Shown in pieces: positions 45,209 to 55,601 of a stretch of 64,000 nucleotides of DNA. Every line of letters starts with the position of its first letter. The first letter of the stretch is position 1. Below the pieces are notes generated by a model that was not told the origin of the DNA, ran no database searches, and was given only the letters and a program-made list of their open reading frames with translations. The DNA comes from an uncultured Maricaulis sp. Lineage in GTDB: Bacteria > Pseudomonadota > Alphaproteobacteria > Caulobacterales > Maricaulaceae. The stretch lies in assembly GCF_947259345.1 (NCBI RefSeq), contig NZ_CAMYLS010000027.1, forward strand, positions 1 to 64,000, written 5' to 3'. The position numbers and the translations under genes are program-made.

Positions 45209-45850
45209 ATGAGCTGGTTGGCGATTGATACGACAGGGGCGAATTGCACCGTGGCATTGCGGTTGCCGGGCGGGGCGGAGCATGTGCAGAGCGACCCGAT
45301 CGGACGCGGCCATGCCGAGCGTCTCGCGCCCATGGTGGAAAGCCTTTTAAAGCAGGCCGGGATCAATCCAGCGACGCTTACCCGGATCGGCGTGACCACC
45401 GGGCCGGGGAGCTTTGCCGGCACCCGCGTCGGGGTCGCCTTTGCGCGCGGCCTCGCGCTGGCCTGCCAGGCCGACTGTATCGGCCTCTCCAATCTTGCAA
45501 TCCTGGCCCGTCAGGCCGGACCGCGTCCGGCGCTCGCCGTCATGCATGACGCCAAGCGTGGCGAGGTCATTCTTCAGGTCTGGCGAGATGGCAAGGCCGA
45601 AAGTCCTGAACGCTGTCCAGTGGACGGTTTGGAGGTGCGTATCGGCGAACTCGGTGGACGCGATTGTGTCATCACCGGTTCCGGTGCCCGCCACGCCGGA
45701 TCCGGGTTCGACGACCTCGGGATCGAAACTCTGGATCCTGTGACCCTTCTGACCATGACCGGTGAGTTGGCCCCGGCGGATTCTCCCCCTATACCCTTCT
45801 ATGCTCGTCCGCCGGACGCGAAGCTCCCGGGCGGGGTCGACCCAGCATGA
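45209..45850 (+). CDS. tsaB: tRNA threonylcarbamoyladenosine biosynthesis protein TsaB
   Basis: Scaffold partner of TsaD in t6A37 synthesis on tRNA. 213 residues with the ASKHA-like N-terminus MSWLAIDTTGANCTVAL, HAERLAPMVESLL and TGPGSFAGTRVGVAFARGLA, the family hallmark. It overlaps rimI by 4 nt (ATGA), a very widespread arrangement. Confidence 0.95.
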   Translation: MSWLAIDTTGANCTVALRLPGGAEHVQSDPIGRGHAERLAPMVESLLKQAGINPATLTRIGVTTGPGSFAGTRVGVAFARGLALACQADCIGLSNLAILARQAGPRPALAVMHDAKRGEVILQVWRDGKAESPERCPVDGLEVRIGELGGRDCVITGSGARHAGSGFDDLGIETLDPVTLLTMTGELAPADSPPIPFYARPPDAKLPGGVDPA

Positions 45851-46308
45851 AAATCGCGCCGGAAGCGGTCTGGGCATCCAGTGCCGCCAAACTGGCCGGC
45901 CTGCACAGGCAATGCTTTGCGCAAGCCTGGTCAGAAGCGGAGTTTGCCTCGCTTCTCAATCTGCCGGGCTGTACTGGCTGGGTCTGCCGTGATGCAGGAC
46001 GTTTTGTGGCGCTCGCGCTTTTCCGTCAGGCTCTGGACGAGGCCGAGCTTCTGACGCTCGCCACTCACCCCGATTATCGCCGATCAGGCCATGCTGACGT
46101 GCTGCTGACATGCGGGGAGAAGGCGCTTTTCGATCAGGGTGTTGAGCGGGTTTTCCTGGAAGTATCAACGGCCAACCCCGGAGCGCTCGCACTCTATGCA
46201 CGAACCGGATATGGCGAGATCGCTCGCCGCCCGGCCTATTATCGGGACGGGAGTGATGCGCTGGTGCTTGAAAAATGGCTGCGGAAAGATGGACAGACCG
46301 CCCCTTGA
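45847..46308 (+). CDS. rimI: Ribosomal protein S18-alanine N-acetyltransferase (GNAT)
   Basis: 153-residue GNAT acetyltransferase: acetyl-CoA loop LATHPDYRRSGHADVLL and FLEVSTANPGALALYARTGY. The family Q/R-x-x-G-x-A/G loop reads RRSGHA, close to consensus. Coupled to tsaB, the usual RimI location. Confidence 0.9.
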   Translation: MKIAPEAVWASSAAKLAGLHRQCFAQAWSEAEFASLLNLPGCTGWVCRDAGRFVALALFRQALDEAELLTLATHPDYRRSGHADVLLTCGEKALFDQGVERVFLEVSTANPGALALYARTGYGEIARRPAYYRDGSDALVLEKWLRKDGQTAP

Positions 46309-46344
46309 GCGCCTATTTCTCGTCCAACACAAAGGGGATTCAGC

Positions 46345-46764
46345 ATGCCGGACCGGATCGAGAAGCTTTGCGTTGCCAAAGGGCTGCGGATGACCGACCA
46401 GCGTCGGGTCATCGCCCGTGTCTTGTCGCAGTCTGATGACCACCCTGATGCCGAGGAATTGCATCGTCGCGCGTCCGAGGAGGATCCGCGGATCTCGCTG
46501 GCGACGGTGTACCGCACGGTGCGACTGTTCGAAGAGGCCGGCATCATCGAGCGCCATGATTTCCGCGACGGAAGGTCGCGCTATGAGGAAGTCGGCGACG
46601 AGCACCATGACCATCTCATCGATTTAAAGTCCGGTGAAGTCATCGAGTTCGTCAATGAAGAGATCGAGCGACTGCAAGAGGCGATCGCGCGCAAGCTGGG
46701 CTACAAGCTTGTCGATCACCGGCTCGAACTCTACGGCGTACCGCTCAAGAGCGCCGAGGACTAG
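46345..46764 (+). CDS. fur: Ferric uptake regulator Fur family (alphaproteobacterial type)
   Basis: Metal-dependent repressor of iron or manganese genes. 139 residues: winged HTH (TDQRRVIARVL ... ISLATVYRTVRLFEEAGII) and the metal-site HHDHLID. The position that is Cys in E. coli Fur (HHDHLIC) is Asp and both C-x-x-C pairs are missing, as in known alphaproteobacterial Fur/Mur. So it may respond to Mn or Fe and cannot be told apart here. AAGGGGA precedes the ATG. Confidence 0.92.
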   Translation: MPDRIEKLCVAKGLRMTDQRRVIARVLSQSDDHPDAEELHRRASEEDPRISLATVYRTVRLFEEAGIIERHDFRDGRSRYEEVGDEHHDHLIDLKSGEVIEFVNEEIERLQEAIARKLGYKLVDHRLELYGVPLKSAED

Positions 46765-46806
46765 GCGCGCGGTCCGGCCCGGCCGGTCTGACACCAAGGG
46801 ATTGCC

Positions 46807-48081
46807 ATGACCGTCCGCCCGACCAGCCAACACGCGGTCGTCTTCATCTTCATTACGGTCCTGATCGACATGATCGGCTTTGGCCTGATCATACCGGTCA
46901 TGCCGGAACTCATTGAAGAGCTGACCGGATTGCAGGCGGATGATGCGGCGATCCTGGGCGCCTGGCTGATGGTGTCCTACGCCGCCATGCAATTCGTCTT
47001 CGCGCCAATTGTCGGCGGATTGTCCGATCGTTTCGGCCGCAAGCCTGTGCTGCTTGCCGCGCTGGCGGGTTTCACGATCGATTATGTGATCATGGGGTTT
47101 GCCCCGGTTTTCTGGCTTCTGCTGGTGGGGCGAATCCTGGCCGGCATCTTCGGGGCGAGTTATTCGACCGCGAATGCGTTCATCGCGGATATCACGCCGC
47201 CGGAGCAGCGCGCTGCACGTTTCGGCCTGATCGGCGCGGCCTTTGGTGTCGGCTTCACGCTGGGGCCGGCAATCGGTGGCTTTCTGGGTGATAATTTCGG
47301 GCCGCGTGCGCCCTTCTTCGCTGCGGCGATCCTTGCCGGGGCGAACTTTGTCTACGGCCTCATCGTCCTGCCGGAGACGCTGAAACCGGAAAACCGGCGC
47401 AAATTTGATATCCGGCGCGCCAATCCGCTCGGTTCGCTGGTGCAGATGCGCAAACACCCGGCGGTACTGGTGTTGATGTGCGCCATCTTTCTCATGCTTC
47501 TGGGGCATTCGGTCTATCCGGCGATCTGGTCCTACTACACCGATTTCAAATTCGGTTGGGGGCCGCGCGAAATCGGCCTGTCGCTCATGGCGGTCGGCCT
47601 GTCATCCGCTATCGTCCAGGGCGGATTGACCCGCATCCTGGTTCCCAAGCTCGGTGAATGGCGAGCGATCACGATCTCGCTCATCCTCGCGGTGACGGCC
47701 TATGCGTTATACGGTTTCGCGACCACGGGCTGGATGGTCTACGCGATCATCGTGTTCGCTGCGCTTGGCGGGATAGGCCAGCCCGCGCTCCAGGGGGTGA
47801 TGTCACGCATTGTCCCGCCCAATGCCCAGGGTGAGCTGCAGGGTGCCATGACCTCCTTGCAAAGCCTGTCGATGATCATCGGCCCGCTTGTGATGTCGCG
47901 CATCTTCTCGCACTACTCCGAAGAGGGGGCTGCCGTGACTTTTCCGGGCGCCCCCTTCCTGCTCGCCTCGGCGCTGACGCTCATTGCCTTGATGATCGGC
48001 CTGTCGGCGCGCCGCCATGATCCTGGCCCTGCGGTAAAACCGGCTGTGCCGCCAGCCCAGGCGACCGACCCGGCAGAATAG
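46807..48081 (+). CDS. TCR/Tet-family MFS drug efflux transporter
   Basis: 424 residues with twelve predicted helices. The motif A-like loop [14 protein letters not shown] after helix 2, [13 protein letters not shown]-like N-terminus ([16 protein letters not shown]) and [21 protein letters not shown] place it with the tetracycline-resistance (Tet/TCR) antiporters. Actual substrate is unknown. Inserted between fur and miaB. Confidence 0.88.
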   Translation: MTVRPTSQHAVVFIFITVLIDMIGFGLIIPVMPELIEELTGLQADDAAILGAWLMVSYAAMQFVFAPIVGGLSDRFGRKPVLLAALAGFTIDYVIMGFAPVFWLLLVGRILAGIFGASYSTANAFIADITPPEQRAARFGLIGAAFGVGFTLGPAIGGFLGDNFGPRAPFFAAAILAGANFVYGLIVLPETLKPENRRKFDIRRANPLGSLVQMRKHPAVLVLMCAIFLMLLGHSVYPAIWSYYTDFKFGWGPREIGLSLMAVGLSSAIVQGGLTRILVPKLGEWRAITISLILAVTAYALYGFATTGWMVYAIIVFAALGGIGQPALQGVMSRIVPPNAQGELQGAMTSLQSLSMIIGPLVMSRIFSHYSEEGAAVTFPGAPFLLASALTLIALMIGLSARRHDPGPAVKPAVPPAQATDPAE

Positions 48082-48193
48082 TCACGCTGTTCGCCGGATC
48101 GACTGGCAGGCCTTGCGTTCAGCCCCCATATCCATCATAACCCGCGCCTCCCCGGACCTGCCGAAAGCGGCGGGTCTGTTAGCAATGAGGTAG

Positions 48194-48212
48194 CGATCTG
48201 CCGAACAGATCG
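48194..48212. repeat. Short hairpin upstream of miaB
   Basis: CGATCTG-ccgaa-CAGATCG, a perfect 7-bp dyad ending 9 bp before the miaB ATG. It is close enough to cover the ribosome-binding region, so it could tune translation. Confidence 0.35.
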
Positions 48213-48221
48213 AAGAATTTC

Positions 48222-49592
48222 ATGAGTACGACGCGCAAACGCCTCTTCATCAAGACCTATGGCTGTCAGATGAATGTCTATGATTCCGACCGGATGAAGG
48301 ACGTTCTGACGCCGCTTGGCTATGAGTCGTCGGACACGCCCGAGGGTGCGGATCTCGTTATTCTCAATACCTGCCATATCCGCGAGAAGGCGGCCGAGAA
48401 AGTCTATTCCGAGCTGGGTCGCCTGCGTCCGCTAAAGGACGAAAAGGCCGCGTCCGGCGGCATGACGATCGCGGTGGCCGGCTGTGTCGCCCAAGCCGAG
48501 GGCGCGGAAATCATGAAGCGCGCACCGGTCGTCGATCTGGTCGTTGGTCCGCAGACCTACCACAAACTGCCCGAGCTGATCGCCCAGGCCCATCGGGCCA
48601 AGGGTGAGGCGCTGGACACGGAATTCGAGGTCGAGGACAAGTTTGACCGGCTCGGCAGTGATCGCCAGGTCGAGGGCTATTCGGCCTTTGTCACGGTCCA
48701 GGAAGGTTGCGACAAATTCTGCACCTTCTGTGTCGTGCCCTATACGCGTGGCGCTGAATGGTCGCGCCCTGTCGACCAGATCGTCGGCGAGATTCGCGCC
48801 CTGGCGGCCAAGGGCATTCGCGAAGTCACCCTGCTGGGCCAGAACGTCAACGCCTTCCACGGCGCCGCGCCGAGCGGCCGCGAGGCAGACGGCCCCTGGG
48901 GGCTGGGCCAGCTGGTCCGCCATATCGCGCTGATCGGCGGTATAGAGCGCATTCGCTTTACGACCTCGCACCCGCGCGACATGGATGAGGACCTGATCCA
49001 GGCCTTCGCCGACACGCCCAAGCTGATGCCTTACTTCCATCTGCCGGTGCAGTCCGGTTCGGACAAGATTCTCAAGGCTATGAACCGTCAGCATATCGCC
49101 GCCGATTACCTCGCGACGATTGCCCGGCTTCGGGAAGTGCGTCCGGATATCGCCATCTCCGGTGACATGATTGTCGGCTTTCCGGGCGAGACCGATGCCG
49201 ACTTTGAAGCGACGATGGAGTTGGTGCGCGAGGTCAATTACGCGTCCTGCTTCTCGTTCAAATATTCCAAACGCCCCGGTACGCCAGGCGCGGCCATGTT
49301 CAACCAGGTCGATGAGGCGGTGAAGACCGAGCGCCTTGCGGCGCTGCAGGCGCTTCTCGACGCGCAGCAGATTGCCTTCAACACCTCGATGATCGGCAAG
49401 ACGCTCCCCGTCCTGTTCGAAAAGCCGGGACGGTTGGACGGCCAGCTGCATGGACGCAGCCCCTATCTGCAATCGGTGCACGCCAACGCCCCGGCCGAGC
49501 TGATCGGCCAGATCGCCGAGGTCGAGATCGAAGGCGCATCCCGCAATGCGCTCTCTGGTCGCCTGATCGGACCGAAACGGAGTGCCGCGTGA
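48222..49592 (+). CDS. miaB: tRNA-2-methylthio-N6-dimethylallyladenosine synthase
   Basis: Radical SAM methylthiotransferase modifying A37 of tRNA. 456 residues: UPF0004 domain with cysteines in [20 protein letters not shown] and VAGCVAQ; radical SAM C-x3-C-x2-C in [21 protein letters not shown] domain at the C-terminus. Its end overlaps phoH by 4 nt (GTGA). Starts the coupled run miaB-phoH-ybeY-corC-lnt. Confidence 0.97.
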   Translation: MSTTRKRLFIKTYGCQMNVYDSDRMKDVLTPLGYESSDTPEGADLVILNTCHIREKAAEKVYSELGRLRPLKDEKAASGGMTIAVAGCVAQAEGAEIMKRAPVVDLVVGPQTYHKLPELIAQAHRAKGEALDTEFEVEDKFDRLGSDRQVEGYSAFVTVQEGCDKFCTFCVVPYTRGAEWSRPVDQIVGEIRALAAKGIREVTLLGQNVNAFHGAAPSGREADGPWGLGQLVRHIALIGGIERIRFTTSHPRDMDEDLIQAFADTPKLMPYFHLPVQSGSDKILKAMNRQHIAADYLATIARLREVRPDIAISGDMIVGFPGETDADFEATMELVREVNYASCFSFKYSKRPGTPGAAMFNQVDEAVKTERLAALQALLDAQQIAFNTSMIGKTLPVLFEKPGRLDGQLHGRSPYLQSVHANAPAELIGQIAEVEIEGASRNALSGRLIGPKRSAA

Positions 49593-50623
49593 CCGCATCG
49601 CGCCCGCCCGCCCGCAAGCGCGCCGCCAAGCCGCGCAAGGCGGCGTCAGAAAGCCTGTATTTCGAGGACGCGGAACGTCTGCGCGGCATGGCCGGCGCCG
49701 GTGATCGCTTCTTCATGATCATCGAGCAGGATCTCGGCGTCTCGATGAGCGCGCCGGGTCGTGGCCAGGTCGTGATCACGGCCGAGGACAACGCTGCCCG
49801 GGACGAGGCCAAGCGCGTCCTCAAGCGTCTCTATGCCAGCCTCGAGCACGGGCTGACTTGCGACGAAGCGGCCGTTCGCGCTGCCCTGCGCATGCAGGAT
49901 GATGACGAGTCGGTGGGCAGTGTGGATGACGGCGTCATCCGGGTGCCCCGCGGCTCCAGCCTGATTGCCCGCACCGAGGGACAGCGCGCCTATGTGCGAT
50001 CGCTGAAGAATGAAAAGGCCTATGACCTGATCTTCGGTGTCGGCCCGGCCGGGACCGGCAAGACGCTGCTCGCGGTCGCCTATGGCGCCTCCATGCTGGT
50101 TCAGCGCAAGGTCGAGAAGCTGATCATCACGCGACCGGCGGTCGAGGCCGGCGAGAAGCTCGGCTTCCTGCCCGGCGATCTAAACGAGAAGGTTGATCCC
50201 TATCTCCTGCCTGTCTGGGATGCGCTCGCGGATACGCTCGGTCGCAACCAGCTTGAGAAAATGCGCGAGGATGGCCGGATCGAAGTCGCGCCCATCGCCT
50301 TCATGCGTGGCCGCACGCTCAACCGGGCCTTTGTCATCGTCGATGAGGCGCAGAATACGTCGCGGGCGCAGATGCAGATGGTGTTGACCCGCCTGGGCGA
50401 GGGATCGCGCATGGCAGTGACCGGCGATCCGAGCCAGTGTGACCTTGGCCCGCGGGACCCGTCTGGCCTGCCCCACGCGCTGGACATCCTTTCCAGCACC
50501 AAAGGTGTTGCCATCACGCGCTTTTCGCGCGTTGATGTGGTTCGCCACGATCTCGTGGCCCGGATTGTCGAAGCCTATGAGGAAGATGCGCGCCACAAGA
50601 CTGGTAGCGCGCAACCGCGATGA
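49589..50623 (+). CDS. phoH: PhoH-like ATPase
   Basis: 344 residues. A basic N-terminal tail and KH-like region precede the P-loop [15 protein letters not shown] and [16 protein letters not shown]. Walker B is [15 protein letters not shown]. PhoH2-less PhoH, typically paired with ybeY and linked to rRNA processing. GTG start at 49589 overlaps miaB. Confidence 0.95.
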   Translation: MTASRPPARKRAAKPRKAASESLYFEDAERLRGMAGAGDRFFMIIEQDLGVSMSAPGRGQVVITAEDNAARDEAKRVLKRLYASLEHGLTCDEAAVRAALRMQDDDESVGSVDDGVIRVPRGSSLIARTEGQRAYVRSLKNEKAYDLIFGVGPAGTGKTLLAVAYGASMLVQRKVEKLIITRPAVEAGEKLGFLPGDLNEKVDPYLLPVWDALADTLGRNQLEKMREDGRIEVAPIAFMRGRTLNRAFVIVDEAQNTSRAQMQMVLTRLGEGSRMAVTGDPSQCDLGPRDPSGLPHALDILSSTKGVAITRFSRVDVVRHDLVARIVEAYEEDARHKTGSAQPR

Positions 50624-51102
50624 ACGCCGTAGATCTGATTGTCGAAGATGACGCCTGGTCATCGCTGGAAGGCAAGACGCGCCTCGTTGAGGAGGCGATC
50701 ACCGCAGCCTGTCGGGAACTGCCCGAGCGAGAGCCCGGCGTGGTCGCCATCCTTCTGGCTGGCGATGACGCGATTGCCGTCATGAATGCCCAATTCCGCG
50801 GCAAGACGGGCCCGACCAATGTCCTGTCCTTCCCGGCCGGTGAGCATACCGACAACCATCTGGGCGATATCGCACTCGCCCATGGTGTCATCGCGCGTGA
50901 GGCCCAGGCGCGCGGCATCGCGCTGGGTGATCATCTGCGCCATCTCGTCATCCATGGCTTCCTCCACCTTCAGGGTTATGATCATCAAGCGGATGACGAG
51001 GCGAGCGTGATGGAAGCGATCGAGCGTCGGGCCTTGGCCCATCTGGGTGTGACCGACCCCTATGAAAACGAGGATCCGGGCCCGACCCCGGCAGCGAAAT
51101 GA
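50620..51102 (+). CDS. ybeY: Endoribonuclease YbeY
   Basis: Zinc-dependent RNase for 16S rRNA 3' maturation and quality control. 160 residues; the H3-x5-H signature HGFLHLQGYDH is present near the C-terminal third, with NVLSFP upstream. Overlaps phoH by 4 nt and corC by 4 nt. Confidence 0.97.
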   Translation: MNAVDLIVEDDAWSSLEGKTRLVEEAITAACRELPEREPGVVAILLAGDDAIAVMNAQFRGKTGPTNVLSFPAGEHTDNHLGDIALAHGVIAREAQARGIALGDHLRHLVIHGFLHLQGYDHQADDEASVMEAIERRALAHLGVTDPYENEDPGPTPAAK

Positions 51103-51992
51103 CCGATACTTCAGCGCCTTCAGACTCGGACAGTCGACCCTGGCTCTCGCGGCTTTTCTCCACCGGACCGCGAGTTGGCGAGGCTTTGCAGGCGGCACAG
51201 TCCGGTCTTGCCCCCAACTCGATCGAGGCCGATGCACTCGACAAATTGCGCGTCGCCGACGTGATGGTGCCGCGGGCCGATATTATCGGGGTCGACGTTG
51301 CCACGCCGCTGGGTGAGCTGGCCAAGATTTTCGCGCTTGCCGCCCATTCCCGTCTGCCCATCTATCGCGACACATTGGATGATCCGGTCGGTGTCGTGCA
51401 CATCAAGGATGTGGTCAGTCATCTTGCGCCGGGATCATCGGGCAAGCGCCCGGCAGGCTGGTCCCAGCAGCAGGTCCTGCCCTCGATCGGACGGCCCCTC
51501 CTGTTCGCGCCACCCTCGATGAAGGCACTCGATCTGCTGCGACGCATGCAGGGCCGCCGGATGCATCTGGCCCTGGTGGTCGATGAATATGGCGGTACCG
51601 ACGGTCTCGTGACCCTGGAGGACCTGATCGAGCCAATCGTCGGGGATATCGAGGACGAGCATGATGACGAGGAGACGCCTGCGATCCGTGCCCGGGGACC
51701 GGGTGTCTGGGACGTTGAGGCCCGGGCCGAGATCGACGCGTTCGAGGCTGTCGTCGGGGAAGAGATTGCGGCCGAGGATGAGGACGAGGATGTCGACAGC
51801 CTCGGCGGCCTGGTCTTTACGCTCATCGGGCGGGTGCCGGAGCGTGGCGAGGTGATCCGTCATCCCACCGGTTATGAGTTCGAAGTGATTGACGCCGATA
51901 CGCGGCGCATCAAGCGCATGCGGGTCAGGGCGCCACACAAGCGACCCGAGAAGCCGACTGCGACGGGTTCGGACAGCACGGACGCAGGTTGA
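51099..51992 (+). CDS. CorC/HlyC-type CBS-domain protein
   Basis: 297 residues. Tandem CBS domains (about 55-190, RVADVMVPRADIIGVD and LLRRMQGRRMHLALVVDEYGGTDGLVTLEDLIEPIVGDIEDEHD) and a C-terminal CorC_HlyC domain. Lacks membrane helices, so it is the soluble CorC type, linked to Mg/Co efflux or ribosome/nucleotide physiology. Coupled on both sides (ATGA with ybeY, TGATG with lnt). Confidence 0.93.
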   Translation: MTDTSAPSDSDSRPWLSRLFSTGPRVGEALQAAQSGLAPNSIEADALDKLRVADVMVPRADIIGVDVATPLGELAKIFALAAHSRLPIYRDTLDDPVGVVHIKDVVSHLAPGSSGKRPAGWSQQQVLPSIGRPLLFAPPSMKALDLLRRMQGRRMHLALVVDEYGGTDGLVTLEDLIEPIVGDIEDEHDDEETPAIRARGPGVWDVEARAEIDAFEAVVGEEIAAEDEDEDVDSLGGLVFTLIGRVPERGEVIRHPTGYEFEVIDADTRRIKRMRVRAPHKRPEKPTATGSDSTDAG

Positions 51993-53608
51993 TGCAGCGC
52001 CTGCACCTCCTGGTCTGGCAACCGCGTGTCTGGCTGGCCACCCATTTCGGCTGGCGCCCACGCCTGGTGGTATTCCTGGCCGGGCTGTTCAGTGCGCTCT
52101 CACTGGCGCCCCTGCATATCGTACCCGCCTTGATGCTGGGCCTTTGGGCCCTGTTTGCGGCACTCGATGGTGCGCGCAGGGCTGACAAGCCGCTTCGCAG
52201 CGCTTTTGTTCGTGGCTTCATTTTCGGCTTTGGCTATTTCCTCGCGGGCATGGCCTGGGTTGTTTATGCCTTCCTGACGCGCGGCGAAGGACTTCAATTT
52301 GCCGCGCCCTTCGCCCTGCCCGCCCTGGCGGCCCTTATGGCTGTGTTCTGGGGCCTTGGGGCGGTTCTATTTTGTGCGCTGGCGCCACGCTCGGTGTGGC
52401 GGGTCCTGGTGTTCGCGGCGGCCTTTGCCTTCACCGAATGGCTGCGCGGGCATGTTTTCGGCGGCCTGCCGTGGAATTTGCCAGCCTATATCTGGCCTGC
52501 CGGCGGCTTGGTCAGCCAGACCGCTTCCTGGTTTGGCGTCTATGGGCTCAGCCTGCTCACGCTCTTCGTCCTGACTGCGCCTCTCGTGGCCGTCACGCCG
52601 CGGCTCGAGCTTGGGCGATGCCTGCCCGCATTTGCGGCCCTGGGCATTTCCACCATCGTGCTGGCGACGGGGGCCATAAGGCTTGCGGCCAGTGCACCGG
52701 AGAATGTCCCGGGCGTCACCATTCGCCTGGTTCAGGCTGGAATCCCGCAGACCCAGAAATGGGCGCCCGGCGGTGCGGAGCTGACCCGAGATCGCTATCT
52801 CGCCCTGACCGGTCGGGATGGCATCGAAACGGTGACCCATGTCGTTTGGCCCGAGGGGGCTCTGCCGAGCTTCATGCTGGAAGATGGCGCGACCCTGGCC
52901 CGGATCGGCGAGAGCCTGGATGAGGGCCAGGTGCTCTTGGCGGGCGTCAATCGCCGCGCCGCTGACGGCGATAGTCTGCGGTATTATAACACACTGGCTG
53001 CGCTGCGTTTTCCCTCCGGAACGCCACGTATCGCGGCGCTCTATGACAAGGCGCGCTTAACGCCTTTCGGGGAGTTTACGCCCTTGTCGGGTGTTTTGGC
53101 GATGACGGGAATTCCGGCCCTGAGAGACCTTGCGCGCTATGAGTTCACACCGGGGCCAGGGGCTGATGTGCTGGAGATTCCGGGCGCGCCGAACTTGCTG
53201 CCGCTCGTCTGTTACGAGGCCATATTCCCGAATTTTGTCGGCTCGGCCCAGACGCGGGCCGGCTGGATGTTCAATCTTTCCAATGATGCCTGGTTCGGAC
53301 CCACGGCCGGTCCGCGTCAGCATTTCAACCAGGCGAGCTATCGCAGCATCGAGACGGGCCTTCCCATGGTCCGGTCAGCCGCACTGGGGGTTTCCGGCGT
53401 GGTCGATTCGCTGGGACGGGCGCGGGTGACCATTGACCCGAGCGCGGAAGGCGTACGTGACGTTTCGCTTCCGGGCAGTCTTGGTCGGACACCCTACTCG
53501 CTATGGGGTGATTGGCCATTTCTGGCCTTCTGCATCCTCGTTCTGGCGAGCATGGCGTGGCAGCGCTTTCAGTTTTCGCGCGCCGCCAAGCCTGCATCCG
53601 TGAGATGA
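51992..53608 (+). CDS. lnt: Apolipoprotein N-acyltransferase
   Basis: Transfers the third acyl chain to lipoproteins. 538 residues: six or seven N-terminal membrane helices, then a nitrilase domain with catalytic Glu in WPEGALPSF, Lys in [13 protein letters not shown] and Cys in [11 protein letters not shown], and a C-terminal helix. Start ATG at 51992 overlaps the corC TGA by one base; a TTG one codon earlier is less likely. Probably matures the lipoproteins encoded elsewhere in the window. Confidence 0.97.
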   Translation: MQRLHLLVWQPRVWLATHFGWRPRLVVFLAGLFSALSLAPLHIVPALMLGLWALFAALDGARRADKPLRSAFVRGFIFGFGYFLAGMAWVVYAFLTRGEGLQFAAPFALPALAALMAVFWGLGAVLFCALAPRSVWRVLVFAAAFAFTEWLRGHVFGGLPWNLPAYIWPAGGLVSQTASWFGVYGLSLLTLFVLTAPLVAVTPRLELGRCLPAFAALGISTIVLATGAIRLAASAPENVPGVTIRLVQAGIPQTQKWAPGGAELTRDRYLALTGRDGIETVTHVVWPEGALPSFMLEDGATLARIGESLDEGQVLLAGVNRRAADGDSLRYYNTLAALRFPSGTPRIAALYDKARLTPFGEFTPLSGVLAMTGIPALRDLARYEFTPGPGADVLEIPGAPNLLPLVCYEAIFPNFVGSAQTRAGWMFNLSNDAWFGPTAGPRQHFNQASYRSIETGLPMVRSAALGVSGVVDSLGRARVTIDPSAEGVRDVSLPGSLGRTPYSLWGDWPFLAFCILVLASMAWQRFQFSRAAKPASVR

Positions 53609-53618
53609 GTTGATTGGG

Positions 53619-53644
53619 TTGTCTGCCGATGGTTGTGCTAGATT
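53619..53644 (+). promoter_or_regulatory. Candidate housekeeping promoter of the XRE gene
   Basis: TTGTCTG, 11 bp, GCTAGATT fits the Caulobacter sigma-73 pattern well (second element 7/8). It lies in the 82-bp gap after lnt, 46 bp before the XRE ATG. Confidence 0.45.
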
Positions 53645-53690
53645 GGCAGGAAGAAATCTCAATGTGGTGCAACCTGAAAGAGGTGTCCCG

Positions 53691-54113
53691 ATGCCCAAGG
53701 TGACCCCACGCGGCCCCAATCCGATTGATATTCATGTCGGATCCCGTGTCCGGCTGCGGCGACAGCTACTCAAGATGAGCCAGGAAAAGCTGGGCGATGA
53801 GCTCGGTGTGACCTTTCAGCAGGTTCAGAAGTATGAGCGCGGAGCCAATCGCGTCGGTGCCAGTCGGCTCTATCGCCTGTCACGCGTGCTCGATGTGCCG
53901 ATCCAGTTCTTTTTTGAAGGCCTGGGCGGTGCGACGGCGGCTTCCGGCATGGCAGAGGGTGACCAGACACCCATCGTCTATGACTTCATTCAAAGCAGTG
54001 ATGGCGTATCGCTCGCGGAATCCTTCTCGCGCATCAAGGACGGCAAGGTTCGGCGGCGCGTGCTTGAGCTGGTCCGGACGCTGGCATCTGAAGATCTGGC
54101 CGATGCGTCCTGA
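53691..54113 (+). CDS. XRE-family transcriptional regulator
   Basis: 140 residues. A single Cro/C1 HTH (about 17-72, [47 protein letters not shown], split here by residues) and a C-terminal helical tail. This conserved alphaproteobacterial regulator usually sits between lnt and metK; here metK is absent and trmB follows. AAGAGGTG precedes the ATG. Confidence 0.9.
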   Translation: MPKVTPRGPNPIDIHVGSRVRLRRQLLKMSQEKLGDELGVTFQQVQKYERGANRVGASRLYRLSRVLDVPIQFFFEGLGGATAASGMAEGDQTPIVYDFIQSSDGVSLAESFSRIKDGKVRRRVLELVRTLASEDLADAS

Positions 54114-54165
54114 GCGCTGACTTTCCCGGTGCAAGCCGCGCCGGAAAACGCTAAACCCGCGCCCC

Positions 54166-54852
54166 ATGACGCACGAAACGCCTGAAAAACCCGCCTTCCG
54201 CCTGTTTGGCCGCTCCCAGGGCAAGCCTCTGTCGGCCCGTCAGCAAGGCCTGGTCGATGAGCTTCTGCCGCGCATCAACCTGCCGGAGACAGGGGTGATC
54301 GACCCACAGGCGCTGATGCCCGATTGCGCCGAACAGGCGCTCGAGATCGGCTTTGGCGGCGGCGAACATCTGGTCGCCCAGGCGACGGCGCATCCCGAGA
54401 TCGGCTTTATCGGGATCGAGCCCTTTCTCAATGGTGTCGCCAAGGCTCTGACCGGTGTCGACGCGGCGGGCCTGACCAATGTCCGGTTGGTGCGCGAGGA
54501 TGCGCGGGAAATCCTGCCGCGCTTCGAGACGGCCTGTTTCGACCGCATCTATCTGCTTTTCCCGGACCCCTGGCACAAGAAGCGCCATGCCAAGCGCCGT
54601 TTTGTCCAGCCGGAGACCCGGGATCAGTTCGCGCGTCTGCTAAAGCCGGGCGGGTGTCTGCGGATCGCGACCGATGTCAAATCCTATGCCGATCACTGCA
54701 TGGCCGAGCTCATGGGCGATGCGCGCTTTGTTTGGCAGGCGAACTCGGCGGATGATTGGCGCATCCCGCCTGCCGATCACATCACCACGCGATACGAAAC
54801 CAAGAATCTCGGCGACTGCGCCCCGGTCTTCATGGACTTTCTCAGGGCGTGA
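54166..54852 (+). CDS. trmB: tRNA (guanine-N7)-methyltransferase
   Basis: Makes m7G46 in tRNA. 228 residues with the SAM fold [12 protein letters not shown] and the family signature [17 protein letters not shown] near residue 125-140. Starts 52 bp after the XRE gene, where metK is common in relatives. Confidence 0.97.
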   Translation: MTHETPEKPAFRLFGRSQGKPLSARQQGLVDELLPRINLPETGVIDPQALMPDCAEQALEIGFGGGEHLVAQATAHPEIGFIGIEPFLNGVAKALTGVDAAGLTNVRLVREDAREILPRFETACFDRIYLLFPDPWHKKRHAKRRFVQPETRDQFARLLKPGGCLRIATDVKSYADHCMAELMGDARFVWQANSADDWRIPPADHITTRYETKNLGDCAPVFMDFLRA

Positions 54853-54910
54853 AGCGGCGGGGGCCCGCCCAGCGGTCAAGCCGTATGGCGCGACCCGCCG
54901 TTGAGATGCC

Positions 54911-54939
54911 TTGCCAAACGCCTCGATGAAGCGTATGTA
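54911..54939 (+). promoter_or_regulatory. Candidate promoter of the rimP-nusA-infB operon
   Basis: TTGCCA, 17 bp, TATGTA. The spacing is ideal and the -35 element strong (5/6), with a weaker -10. It is placed so that the hairpins at 54956-55010 fall inside the transcribed leader. Confidence 0.4.
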
Positions 54940-54955
54940 CGGGCTATCAAATGTT

Positions 54956-54979
54956 CGATTGTATCGGATGATACATTCG
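54956..54979 (+). promoter_or_regulatory. Leader hairpin upstream of rimP
   Basis: CGATTGTATC-ggat-GATACATTCG, 10 bp with one mismatch. It abuts the terminator stem that follows, so the two could compete or stack, as in attenuators. Confidence 0.45.
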
Positions 54980-55010
54980 AGCGGTCGCCTTCGGCGGCCG
55001 CTCTTTTTTG
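54979..55010 (+). terminator. Intrinsic terminator before rimP (possible attenuator)
   Basis: GAGCGGTCGCC-ttc-GGCGGCCGCTC, an 11-bp stem with one G-T wobble, followed by TTTTTT. It sits 127 bp after trmB and 24 bp before the rimP start, so it either ends the trmB transcript or acts as an attenuator of the nusA operon. E. coli has terminators in the same place (after metY, before rimP). Confidence 0.75.
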
Positions 55011-55033
55011 TTTCTGCTGACGGGGCCCCAGCC

Positions 55034-55570
55034 TTGAAGACCAAGTCGCCACAGGATGATCGCATTCTCGCTCTCGCTGAGCCGGTTGCTGCCGAGCTCG
55101 CGCTTGAGGTTGTGCGGGTGCGGATCATGTCCGGCAAGCGGCCGCGACTGCAGATCATGGCGGACCGTGCCAATGGTTCCGCCATCGAGGTTGAGGATTG
55201 CGCCCGTTTCTCGCGTGCCCTGTCCGACGTGTTCGAGGTCGAGGACCCGATCGCCGGCGAGTATGATCTGGAAGTCTCCTCGCCCGGCATTGATCGTCCG
55301 CTGACCACGCTCGCGCACTTTGCGCGCTGGGAAGGCAATGAGGCGAAGATCGAACTTGATCGCCTGGCCGAGGGCCGCAAGCGCTTTCGCGGCATTTTGG
55401 CCGGTGTCGAGGACGACAATGTCGGTCTCGACATGGAGGGCGAGGACGAGACCACGATGATCCCGTTTGACTGGATCCTTGAAGCCAAGCTGGTTTTGAC
55501 AGACGCCTTGATCGAGGCGGATTTGAAAGCGCGGGGCGCCAGCTCCGCGACGACTGAAGGAGACGAATAA
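55034..55570 (+). CDS. rimP: Ribosome maturation factor RimP
   Basis: Needed for 30S maturation. 178 residues: N-terminal domain (LALAEPVAAELALEVVRVRI) with GSAIEVEDCARFSRAL and YDLEVSSPGIDRPL, and the Sm-like C-terminal domain. The first canonical start after the terminator is TTG at 55034 (gacggggcc upstream). The frame is open upstream of it but crosses the terminator. Followed by nusA. Confidence 0.92.
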   Translation: MKTKSPQDDRILALAEPVAAELALEVVRVRIMSGKRPRLQIMADRANGSAIEVEDCARFSRALSDVFEVEDPIAGEYDLEVSSPGIDRPLTTLAHFARWEGNEAKIELDRLAEGRKRFRGILAGVEDDNVGLDMEGEDETTMIPFDWILEAKLVLTDALIEADLKARGASSATTEGDE

Positions 55571-55601
55571 TGTCGCTTTTCAACGCAACGGGGATCACCC
55601 G

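Noticed and set aside
54853-54978. tRNA gene before rimP, as metY in E. coli
   Set aside because: No T-loop GGTTCGA-type sequence or cloverleaf; only leader hairpins are seen.
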